The position numbers were made by a program, and so were the translations under genes. A stretch of 64,000 nt of DNA from Sesamum alatum (taxonomy: Eukaryota > Streptophyta > Magnoliopsida > Lamiales > Pedaliaceae), in the NCBI GenBank assembly GCA_034509735.1, contig JACGWO010000003.1, positions 13,516,001 through 13,580,000 on the forward strand. The letters run 5' to 3'. Below are positions 13,222 through 24,015 of this stretch, in pieces. Each line of letters begins with the position of its first letter. The first letter of the stretch is position 1. Below the pieces are notes generated by a model. The model was not told where the DNA came from, made no database searches, and saw only the letters and a program-made list of their open reading frames with translations.

Positions 13222-13673
13222 TCCACAGATGGGGGCAAGTTGATGGTACAAAAAAAAATGATAATCAATTGAAATTTTATTAATCGAAAGTGTGATTCAA
13301 CATAATTATATTTAGAAAATAGTACAAGCCTCTCTTTTTTCGCCCCCTCTTCTAAATGATGAATGGGGTATTTATACTAGTGTAACCTTACGTTCACTAA
13401 GGTAGGTAAGGTAAAGCACTATTTTATCTCTTACGTACCCCCTATTACACAGCTAGGAGTATTTGGCCAAGGCCATTTCAATACTTCACTACATCCACAT
13501 CGATTTGGTAAGTCAACATTTTATTTTTTTCTTTGGTTTCTTTCATTCTTCAAAATCTTTCTTTCGGAGAATGTCGACCTTCCCTTTTTCTCTTTTGATT
13601 CTCTCCTTCTTCAGCACCTCCCTTTCCGGAAATGGCGACCTTTCCTTTTTTAGGTTGATTTTTTCCTCCATCA
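13222..13673 (-). repeat. relic of gypsy LTR with adjacent primer-binding site
   Basis: The stretch TTCCACAGATGGGGGCAAGT at 13221-13240 followed by TGATGGTAC closely resembles the primer-binding site and LTR edge of the complete gypsy element (58925-58955). A T-rich segment with a short flat-TATA-like region (near 13370) is also arranged as in that LTR. The outer end at about 13673 (ATCA) is a guess. No matching second LTR is present. Confidence 0.4.
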
Positions 13674-14721
13674 GGTATACTTACTGAATACTTAGAAATC
13701 CACCACAAGTGCACCAAAAAAAGAAGAAGAAAAGATTTTTTTTTTATAAGCTTCTCAACTTTTCTTCACATTCCTCACCTCAAGAAAACCCCCAAAGATT
13801 GATTTTTACACTGATTAAATGGTCAAATCCACACAAGTGTTTTTTTTTTTTTTCCAGACAATATAAGTAATGTACTCAAGATGTTTTGGGGGATTTTGAG
13901 TAAATTACTCAGCTAGTTGAGTAGGAAAGTTTTGGGGTTTCACTCGGTTAGGAATTTACCATTTTATAGGATTTGAAATTCAGCCCCTTTGACCTTCCTT
14001 GTGTTGATCTTACGGTTGAGAGCACATGTTAAACGTCAACGGTCACAATTGTTTCTTTTATAAATTAATTAATCATTAATAAGGGTGAAAATACCTAAAT
14101 GCCTTAAATTTGGATGGAAATGTGGTTGGAAAGTCATCAGAATGTATGACATTGCAATAATAGAAAATGTGTAGGATAACTTTGCAATTGGTTTGAAAAT
14201 ACAAAGATGAAAATGAAAATTACATGTATTTTACTTCATAACATCATCATATTCATGTTCACTAGTTTGATGATCACTCGAGGACCTATCTAAGTAGGTG
14301 GCATGAAATGAAATTGTGCATAACGATGGTATACGGTCTATAAATTTGAACTCAAAATAGCAAAAATGACAAAAATATTTCAAGAAATGATAAGTTTATA
14401 AACAAGAGAAATTATCATGTTATGTTAATAAGGAGATTGATGTTGTGCTGATGTGATACTATCAACATTATTTAATATTTCCACCTTGTTTCATGTAAGA
14501 AAAAATCATAAATAGTCGTCTTCGGTAAACTAAAATGATTCAAGAACCCCTAGGGGTGTTCAACAAAACCGCGGGGTTGTTCCAACCGATCGACCCAACC
14601 CAAACTGCACCGCAATTAGCGGGTTAAGGTTGGATTGGTCTTGGCTAATAAAAAAAATACCGTATTTTATCAATCGGGTTTGAGTTTATGTTTATGTAGA
14701 CCGCATGGACCGCGTTCGAAC
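13674..14721. other. gene-free AT-rich spacer
   Basis: No gene or paired repeat recognised. Contains several T and A homopolymers. Confidence 0.5.
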
Positions 14722-14858
<137 letters not shown>

Positions 14859-14946
14859 AAAAGAAGAAGAAGAAGAAGAATTACTTATATATTTATACAA
14901 AAGTTTTGATAATACATAAACTATATTAAATGCATAATATAATATA

Positions 14947-15283
14947 GGGAAAAGTCGCTTTTTTGGTCCCATATCTTAGGGCCTTTTTTTATTTGGTCCC
15001 ATTTGTTGCATTTGTCTTACATTTAGTCCCATTTGTTCAATTTTTTCTCAAATTGGTCCCAAACAGCATTTTCTGCCAAAGTGTTAACGAAACCGCCAAG
15101 TCTGTTATTGGGGCAAGACTCTGCCACTGTTGACGGCTCCGTTAACAATTTGACGAAAAATGTTGTTTGGGGCCAAATTTGAGAAAAAATTAAATAAATG
15201 GGACTACATGTGAGATAAATGCAACAAATAGGACCAAATCAAAAAAGATCCTAAGATATGAGACCAAATATGAAATTTTTTCC
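14947..15283. mobile_element. MITE with long terminal inverted repeats, Mutator-like
   Basis: The arms 14947-15080 and 15150-15283 are imperfect inverted copies rich in TTTGGTCCCAT and its complement, meeting around a short GC-richer centre. Flanking 9-mers TATAATATA and TACTATATA agree at 7 of 9 positions, in line with a Mutator-type target duplication that has decayed. No coding capacity. Confidence 0.7.
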
Positions 15284-15984
15284 TACTATATATATAAATT
15301 TGTAAATGAGATATGCCAATTAATTAAATAATTCTTTATTATTAATAATTTTTTATGCTATTGATAAATATAAGAACTTGAAGTGGATGATATCATCATT
15401 TTGTTACAATATGTGTTCATAATCATCTTATTTTATTTCAAATAATATTTGTTTAGTATTTATCTATTATTTTGATCAATTTCTTATATCATTTTATTCA
15501 CAATAGGGACTTTTTTCCACAGTGTTATTAATAAAAAAATTGGTAAGTTTTTTATATTTATTTGTATCCTTCTATAATAAATATATAACCATGTATAAGT
15601 GTTTATGTTTATACATTATAATTGATACATCATATCACAACAAGAAATAGGTCTTCTGCTACTGTGTAATAAATGACCACACGTTTTAAAATCATGGTAA
15701 ATTAATATTATTAACAATGTCTGATATAATCAATGTGAAAGTTTAAAATTTTAAAACGATTAACAAATTTGCCATGGTTATTAGCCATGGCCAAACCATT
15801 TGACATGGTTTTAGGCTTTTAGTTGTAGCTAATATTTTAGTCTCACTTAAAGAAACAACGACTTATGATCATTGTGGAGCCGTGGTTAGTTTGTATTTGC
15901 CATGATTTTTTTTCTTTTGAACATAATACTTAACCATAGCTAATATAAATTCCAAAATATTGATAATACTTAACCATAGCTACT
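15284..15984. other. gene-free stretch with a possible CACTA-like end
   Basis: AT-rich. At 15636 the sequence CACAACAAGAAATAGG resembles the terminal CACTACAAGAAA motif of plant CACTA elements. Short repeated motifs with CCATGG and ACCATAGCTA follow (15770-15980), like subterminal repeats. The other end was not found; the LINE insertion may have separated it. Confidence 0.35.
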
Positions 15985-16119
15985 CAATTCAAAAAGCAAG
16001 CCCCCTGTGACCGAGAAAAAAATTCTCTCTCTACAACTTTGCTCTGTAGTCGACCGTTAACCCCACCACTGACCTCGATTCCCTCAACCTCGCCGGAACC
16101 CTACCCCAGACTCGATGGT

Positions 16120-18022
16120 ATGGCGGACCCCCATCCATCGTCATCTTCCCACCCACCCCAGAACCCTACACCCTCGGTCCCAACCCATCCATCTCCTCAA
16201 TCGAGCCCCCAAACCCCTTCAACCACACAACCCCGTCCATTGCCTCCCTCGACTCCAGCCAGAAAAACATACTCATCTATAGTCCAACACCCTACGGCAT
16301 CTCACTTTCAACACGACCCACAAAGGGCAGCTAAGAAATCATTCCAGAATGAAGAGCTGACGCAAATGGGCATGGTCACCAGGCACAAGGGTGATCCAGG
16401 TCTGAAATTCTCCAAGGAAGAAATCACAAAACTCTCGGAAAGGCTTAAATTTGCTCTAGTTGGTAAGTTTTCACATGGACTCCCAAACCTTAATTTTCTC
16501 CGGCAAAGAATTGTGAAATTAGGGCTGAGAGGTTCTGTGATGGTTGGGGCTATTAATCTGAAGCATGTTTTAATTAGACTTTCTCATGAGGAAAACTTTT
16601 CTAGATTATGGCTTAGGGGAGAATGGATGTTCGATAATTTCCCTATGCGAGTTTTCAAATGGACACCCACATTCAACCCCCAGATTGAATCACCCATAGC
16701 CCCTGTTTGGATAAAATTCCCTGAGCTTCCTTGCCATTTCTTTGAAAAAGGAGCCTTGTTTGGTATTGCAAACCTAATTGGCAAACCCTTGCGAATGGAT
16801 GAGCCAACAACCGATTTATCTAGACCAAGCTTAGCGAGGGTATGTGTTGAACTAGACCTTACAGCCCCTCGTATACCAGCCATTTACTTAGAAGATGAGG
16901 AACATACCATAAGGCAACCTGTCCTCTATGAAAATTGCCCACTATACTGCTCATATTGCAAGCACCTAGGACATGACCATAGTTCTTGTCTTTCTAAACC
17001 CAAGCCTGATAATGATAGAATAGAAAACCTCCCCTACTCTGCTGGAGACACAAAGAACAGATCAAAACAACCAGTTGGGTTTGAATAAAAACGAAGCTGT
17101 TACCAAGAAAGGCAAAAGAGTCATGTTCTCAGAATCTAAACATCATCCTTCCCAACTTGAGCGAGGAACAACAGTTGAACCAAGTGACACAGGCTCCAGA
17201 AAACAAATCATTGAGAAGTCAAGCTCCACCAACCTGAAGGGAAACATCACAGAGGCCTCCTATCAAAACTACCCGCAAGAAATAGCAGAAGATAGTGAAG
17301 ATGATTTTAACTATGATGATCCTATCATCACAGAACTTTTGGACAAAGATTGGGACAAGGAACTGGAGATGCACAAGAAAAGCCCCAATGACAAAGCTGC
17401 ACATTTTGACATCAACAGCACTATCATAGGGGCTGAAGGAGGAAAAAAAGACACACGGGGAGCTCTGCAATTTTCTCAGGCCCTCAAACAGCCTGCACTC
17501 ACACCTGCCTGGTCAGTGGAGGAATGTGAATCAGACATTCTTGCAATTCAACAGGATACATCAAGGCCTTTGCTCAAGGGGGACACCAGTGCCAACAGGA
17601 CCTCTGGAATACAAGACACTACTACTACTGGTGAGGAGGAAGAAGAAACTACACCTATCTACAACAGGTTTCAGACCCTTCAGAATCTAGAGGAAGAAGG
17701 AACACCACCCCTGGAGCCACAGACTTTGCTCAGCACTGAAGCTGCTACTCAGGTGCATGTAATAGGGGACAAAGCACAACAGGAAGAGGATAAGTCAGTT
17801 GAAATCTCCCAAGCATCCACCCACAACTACTTGCAAGAACAAATGCTTTTGGATTCAACAGCATCAAAAAAGCACAAAAGGAACAAATCTCAGGAAGAAT
17901 TCTCCACACAAGAATCACCTAAAACCTCAGGTAAAGGCAAGAGGACCAGAGGTAAGTCTACTATCAAAAACTTACCAAGAACGCATGCAAGATCATCCTC
18001 ATCATCATCTTTACAGTTTTAA
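16120..18022 (+). pseudogene. LINE ORF1 protein (DUF4283, zinc knuckle), one frameshift
   Basis: The start is taken at ATG 16120 (MADPHPSSSS); an upstream in-frame ATG at 16039 is possible. The N-terminus is rich in proline and serine, followed by a DUF4283-like region (about 16360-16920) and a C-x2-C-x4-H-x4-C knuckle (CSYCKHLGHDHSSC, near 16945-16990). The frame ends at 17088, but coding continues in another frame from about 17075 to TAA 18020-18022, so a single indel broke it. The second part is acidic and low in complexity. The protein should bind LINE RNA. Its stop overlaps the ORF2 start as TAATG. Confidence 0.8.
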
Positions 18023-21000
18023 TGATCAAAATGATTATTTGGAATGTTAGAGGTATTGGTAATGATGACAAACAAAAAATCCTTTTTGATATGATTGCTG
18101 AACATAAACCTTAGCTGTTGATTCTGCTTGAACTATTTGTGCAATTGAAAACACACTACTTTACACGTAGATTCAGTTTCAGAACCACAGTCTCTAATAT
18201 CAATAATAAAATGTGGTGCCTTGCTTCCCATCATGTCAACGTCAATGTTGTCTTAGATACTAACCAATTGCTTCATGTTCATGTCTCAGCCCCTAACATG
18301 TCTGATACTTTCTATTGCTCTTTTATCTATGCTAAATGCTATAGAACACCTAGGAGAATCCTTTGGGACCAACTTAAAAATCTAGCATAGGAAAAAGTTC
18401 CCTGGCTTGTGGGGGGTGATTTTAACACTATACTCCACTGGAATGAAAACCAGGGAGGAACTACTAATATTTTAGGCCCCATGGAACACTTTAATGATAT
18501 GATGTTTGATACGAATCTCATTGATGGGGGATTTGACGGAGAACCTTACACATGGACGGACCAATAACAGAATCTGAAAATGTCTTGATAGAGTCCTTTA
18601 CTCCCAACAATGGGCTGAGATCTTCTCTAACACCAGAATCACCCATCTCCCTAGAAGATTGTCTGACCACCATCCCCTCCTGATCTCAGCCTCCAATCCC
18701 ACTGGTACTAGCCCGTCATCCTTTAGATTCCAAAACATGTGGATCAGACACCCTTCCTTCATGCAAACTCTTCAACAGTCCTGGAATTCTCCCATAAGGG
18801 GAATAAGAATGTATAAACTCCAACAAAAGCTTTATAGGACTAAAGACCTCCTCAAAAACTGGAATAAACAAACCTTTGGGAACATTTTCACACACATCCA
18901 ACAGGCCAAAACACAAGCCTTACAGGCTGAAAAAACCTATGACAATAACCCCACTGCAGAAAACTTTTCTAATCTTAATAAATGCAACAATGATCTCCTT
19001 CATGCCCTAACCCTTGAATCTGATTTCTGGCGCCAAAAAAGTGCCTGTAAATGGTTGGAAGCCGGGGAAAGAAATACTAAATATTTCCATTCCCTTGTTA
19101 AAAAGAAAAGGATCAAATCCAAAATTCTAAGCATACAGGACAATCAAACTGTCCTAACCAATCCGGCCTTGATCAAAAGCTCTGCTGCTTCCTACGTCCA
19201 TCAACTTCTTGCCTCCAGCACCAGCATTGGTCCCTTAGGTAACTATCCATTCCAATTCCCTAAGATCAGTGCTGATAGTGCTAGCACCATATGCAATACT
19301 CCTACTCCTGAGGAAGTCAAAAATGTCGTTTTTAGCCTTGACAAGGAGAGCATTGCTGGTCCTGACGGATTTCCATCCTCATTCTTCCAATCCTGCTGGG
19401 ATATTGTTGCACAAGATGTGTTGGAAGCAGTGATAGACTTCTTCAATGGCACCCCCATGCCTAGAAGCTTCACTGCTACGACCATTGTTCTTATCCCCAA
19501 AATTGAATCCCCACAAACCTGGAATGAATTCAGACCCATCTCCCTATGTAATGTCACCAATAAAATCTTGTCCAAACTCCTATATTCTAAACTATCACAC
19601 CTCCTTCCTGAACTGATCTCTCAAACTCAAAGTGGCTTTGTTCCAGGAAGGAATATCAGTGATAACATTTTGATGGCCCAAGAAATGGTTCACCATCTGG
19701 ACATCAACACCAAAAATAGTAACCTTCTCATCAAACTGGACATGTCGAAAGCCTATGACAGAATCCAGTGGCCATTCCTCTATTCTGTCCTCCAAAACAT
19801 GGGATTCCCACCCAGATTCATACAGCTCATCAAAAATTCTATAGAACACTGCTGGTTTACTGTCTTGATTAATGGTGAAATGTCTGGATTCTTCAAATCC
19901 ACTCAGGGACTTAGGCAAGGTGACCCCCTCTCTCCTGCCTTGTTCATAATTGCTTCTGAAGCTCTATCTAGAGGTTTAGATCATCTTTTCTGCAGCAATC
20001 CTGGTATGCGGTTCCACACCAGGTGTGACATTCCTATCAATCATCTTGCCTTTGCAGATGATGTCATTCTGTTCACTAACTGCAAAGAATCTAGCCTCAA
20101 CCTGCTTATGCAATTCCTAAGGTCTTTTGAAATCAACTCTGAGCAGAAAATCAACCATAATAAAAGTTTCTTTGTCTCTGAAAAAAAAAACCCAATCTTC
20201 TAACCCACAAAATAAAACACATCACTGGCTTCAATATGAAAAATCTTCCTATTATTTATCTTGGAGCCCCCCTCTTTAAAGGGCATAAACAGAAAATCCT
20301 TTATGAACCTTTGGTTGACAAAATTAGGGCCAGGATCAATAGGTGGGAACATTGTCACCTGTCTTATGGTGGCAGGCTCCAACTCATCAAAAGTATGTTA
20401 TCCTCATTTCCCCTGTATATGTTGCAGGTCCTAAAACCTCCCCTAGGGATTATCCAAAAGATTGAACAGCTTTTTGCTAAATTCTTCTGGGGATCCATAG
20501 GGTCTCATAGAAAAATCCACTGGACCAAGTGGCACAACATTTGCTATCCCACTGAAGAGGGTGGGTTGGGGATCCGAAACCTTAGAGATGTCACAACCTC
20601 CTTCTCTCACAAACTGTGGTGGAGATTGAGACTGAACAATTCTCTGTGGGCCAAGTTCACCCTCCACAATATTGCAAGAATTCCCACCCCATCTCTGCTA
20701 AAATATCCACCCAAGACTCTCCCATATGAAAGAGACTCGGTCACATTCGGCAAGAAGCTCACCAAAACACCTTTTGGAGCCTCTGTGATGGCAATATTTC
20801 CTTCTGGATGGACTGGTGGCTCCCTGAGGGTCCTATCCAACAAATCCTGGGAACTGAATGGTGTGACCAAACCCCTATCAAAAGATTTTGGAGGGAAGAA
20901 AAATGGGACATTCACAAACTCAATAGAATCCTTCCCCAACACATTGTTGCATTGATCAATCAAGTTCCTATAGCCAATGATTCCAGGGACCTTATATTCT

Positions 21001-22135
21001 GGAAGCTTACCTCCAATGGCAAGTTCTCATCTTCCTCTGCCTGGAATGCTTGCAGGGATCATAGACCTCAAATCCCTCTCTTTCAGACCCTTTGGTCCCC
21101 TTTCCTAACTCCATCCATTTCCATATTTATTTGGAGACTGGTGAATGATTGGATCCCTGTGGATGATAAAATCCAAATAAAGGTATATACCTAGCTTCTC
21201 AATGTTGCTACTGCAAGGACACTGAGACTATTCCCCACCTTTTCCTTCAGAGCTCTCTTGCCTGTAATATCTGGAATAACTTTGCTAATAGGTTCCAAAT
21301 CCTTCTCCCACACACTACCAACATATCTACCTTCCTCCTTGCCTAGAAACAGAGACCTACTACCCAACCTCACATCAGAGATATTGTGCCTGCCCTGATC
21401 CTTTGGTACATCTAGCGCCTCAAGAATGAACACAGACATAAAAACACCCCATTTAGAGCCAACACCATCATATTCCGAACTCTAGAACATATCAACAGGA
21501 TCTACATGGCCAAACTTCTCAAACCTGAGCACATAAAAGGGGATTACCTTGCTGCTTTCCAGTTAGGTATCACCCTACACCAACAACCCACCTTGAGACA
21601 GCCTAAAACTATGACCTGGGGAAAACCTCAAGAGGGATGGCTCAAACTTAACACTGATGGGACCTCTAAAGGGAATCTTGGACCCTCCCGAGCAGGAGGC
21701 ATCCTTCGCGACAGTAGGGGATCCCCTGTTTTTGCTTTCTCTGAACCCTTGGGTTTCCTATCCAACAATCAAGCTGAGCTCAATGCTATTCTGAGAGGCC
21801 TTACTATCTGTCATGACAAGGGGCTCAAGCACATCTGGGTGGAAACTGATGCCACCCAAATTATCAAACTTATTTCTTCCACCCACCTGGGACCTTGGCA
21901 CCTTCAACATCCCTTGATGAAAATTCGGGTTCTCATGGAAAAAACTGATGCATACATCACACACATTTATAGAGAAGGTAATAAGGTTGCTGATTTACTT
22001 GCTAATCTTGCCTGCAACATGAACCAACTGTGCATTATGGATAGCCATGGCCTTAAAGGGCAGTTAATTGGGCTCATCCAATTAGATTCAGTGGATACTC
22101 CATATCTTAGACTCAAGAACAACAACAACAATTAA
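18022..22135 (+). pseudogene. LINE ORF2: endonuclease, reverse transcriptase, RNase H, broken
   Basis: The start is ATG 18022, overlapping the ORF1 stop. The endonuclease shows NVRGIGN near 18046 and GGDFNTI near 18412, with stops at 18112-18114 and 18388-18390 and a shift plus stop near 18565. Reverse transcriptase (18659-20203) has GFVPGRNISDNIL, LDMSKAYDRIQW, GLRQGDPLSPALF and the catalytic FADD box near 20055. An A-run at 20181-20191 carries a frameshift, and coding continues from 20200 to about 20750, then in a third frame to 21194. A zf-RVT-like CCYCKDTETIPHLF follows. RNase H spans 21640-22030 with NTDGTSKGN, AELNAI, ETDAT and NKVADLLAN, so its acidic residues are kept. Confidence 0.85.
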
Positions 22136-22634
22136 TGGTGTTACACAGATTCATGATCATGCCTGCACTTAACATGCTCTCCTTGTTGAATTATTTCCTT
22201 TGGATGGCCAAATTTTGTTGCTGGTTTGAATCTATACTGTTGGATTTCTGATGTCTTGCGTGGCTTACTTACCACCTGCAACAATTCAGTTATATATGCT
22301 ATGATACAGATCCCTTGGCTATTTGGTTTGGTATATTATGTACTGTTTGTAGGGACACTTTAACATTATGATTGGTAGGCCTGAGTTATTGTCATATTGG
22401 CTAATTTACAAAGTCTTTTTGTCTAGCCAATACAATTATCCTTACCATTTTGTTAACAATGGAAAATTATTTTGTAAGGAAGTAGTACTCCTTATTTACC
22501 GCTTTCGAACTCATTGTAAGGGAGTAGTACTCCTTGTTTATAGCTTTTTAGATACGCTAGGGAGGTAGCTCTCCCCGTTGTAAATTCTTTTGATCTTTTA
22601 ATATAGAAGGAACGGGGACCCCGAAAAGTTCCCC

Positions 22635-22664
22635 CCACCTCTAGGTGGTTTCTATAAAAAAAAA
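22635..22664 (+). other. LINE 3' stem-loop and poly(A)
   Basis: CCACCT-CT-AGGTGG (22635-22648) can form a perfect six-bp stem with a two-base loop, seven bases before the A9 tail at 22656-22664. In several plant LINEs and SINEs the element's reverse transcriptase recognises a 3' stem-loop. Confidence 0.55.
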
Positions 22665-24015
22665 TATATGATGTCCAGTTACCAGCTTCATCTATATTAT
22701 TCAAAATAAGTTGAAACCATATTTCTCGCGGTCTATCTAGGCTTGCATCCGGAGTGGACATCAGGGTTGGTTTAGCAGGCCGGAATTTAGGAGGGTTTTG
22801 CATTTTTAGGAAATGTTTGGAAGTGTGAATACAACAAGTTCTACCAAATAAGAATTACTGATTAATGTAAGCAAATAAAAATTAATCCTACAACAGGAAT
22901 AACAATAGAAGGGAGAAAATCATAATCTTGTTCATTGGGTAAAGGCTTTTGAAGCACAAGACGATAAATCTTCAGGGCAAAGGCTTTCGGAATTCGGCCG
23001 AAGAGATTGAAGATGAGGTGAGTGTTCTACTACCAGATTGTTTTACAAAGGTGATTTGACAATAGACAAGCCACAGTTCGGCGCGATCTCCCTCACCACA
23101 TCCCCATCCTCCTTCGCCGACCTCTTCTCACGACAATCTCCGATCTCGACTCGAATGACTCCCCCGCTAATTCCATCCAATAAAAAGTTAAGCTTGCAGG
23201 GAAAAAAAAACAAGAGATCTCCCACTAATCTTTCGAAGAAGATGAGCATGGAGGAGAGAGAGTGAGAAAGTGGCCTAGTATTTATATGGGCAAATAGGTA
23301 AATTGAGGGGTAATCATGTTGTGAGTAGTAGATAGTAAACCATGGGCAACTTATGTATCCATATCATGGGCAACTTATGTATCCATATAATCCAACGTAT
23401 AATGCATGCAAGGTAAACATTGGATGAGATAATATTATAAAGATGAATATTGATAATAGTATACTCCTACTATAATACGGGACAATCCAATATGGGCCAG
23501 TAGACATGGCCTTATAGCATTAATTCCAAAATCAAGGTCAAAACTAAACTTTTAATATATCAAATAAAAATAATTCTATAATAAATACTTTCCCTTTAAA
23601 GAAATTTGATTAATATTTTACAACGAATTTGTATAAAAGAAAGGATAAATTACAACCGGCTCCCTGAGATTTGCTATAATTATATATTCTCTCGTTGTTT
23701 GAAAAATTAAAAATATTTTTTCAAAATTAATGATCATCTAACAAATTTCCCTTCGTGAGTGGACTGTAAATTTCTAAATGATGTTTATAATTTTTCAAAT
23801 AATAAGAAATATTTGTAATCGTTTGTAATATACCGTTCTTCACTGCATTTGTTGGAATTTTGCGGGGCGGTTCGGGTTCCCCTGAAACGGAAGAGAGCAG
23901 GTGGAAAGAATTCGGGTCGAGGCCGCTCATCCTAACACGGGTAGCAATCGGGTGGGTAACAGACGAATTTAAGGAACCCATAAGTCCAAACCACCTCAAA
24001 AGGAGTGATCGAGTA
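22665..24015. other. upstream region of GSTL, no gene
   Basis: No conserved coding frame. A perfect 24-bp tandem duplication (CATGGGCAACTTATGTATCC plus four bases) lies at 23341-23388. At 23643 the sequence GGATAAATTACAACC and the following TTGTTTGAAAAATTA resemble one end of the MITE at 39067-39517; the matching right end is not evident. The 180 bp before the GSTL start are GC-richer and are the probable promoter and 5' UTR. Confidence 0.5.

Larger units (their letters stand above)
15985..22664 (+). mobile_element. L1-type LINE retrotransposon with RNase H, degraded
   Basis: Two-ORF layout, APE-type endonuclease, reverse transcriptase, zf-RVT segment and a C-terminal RNase H identify a plant L1-clade LINE. 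The 3' end has a perfect six-bp stem-loop (22635-22648) and a short poly(A) at 22656-22664. The 5' end is placed near 15985, just upstream of ORF1. No clear target duplication could be matched, so the exact 5' border is uncertain. Several stops and shifts make it inactive. Confidence 0.9.
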
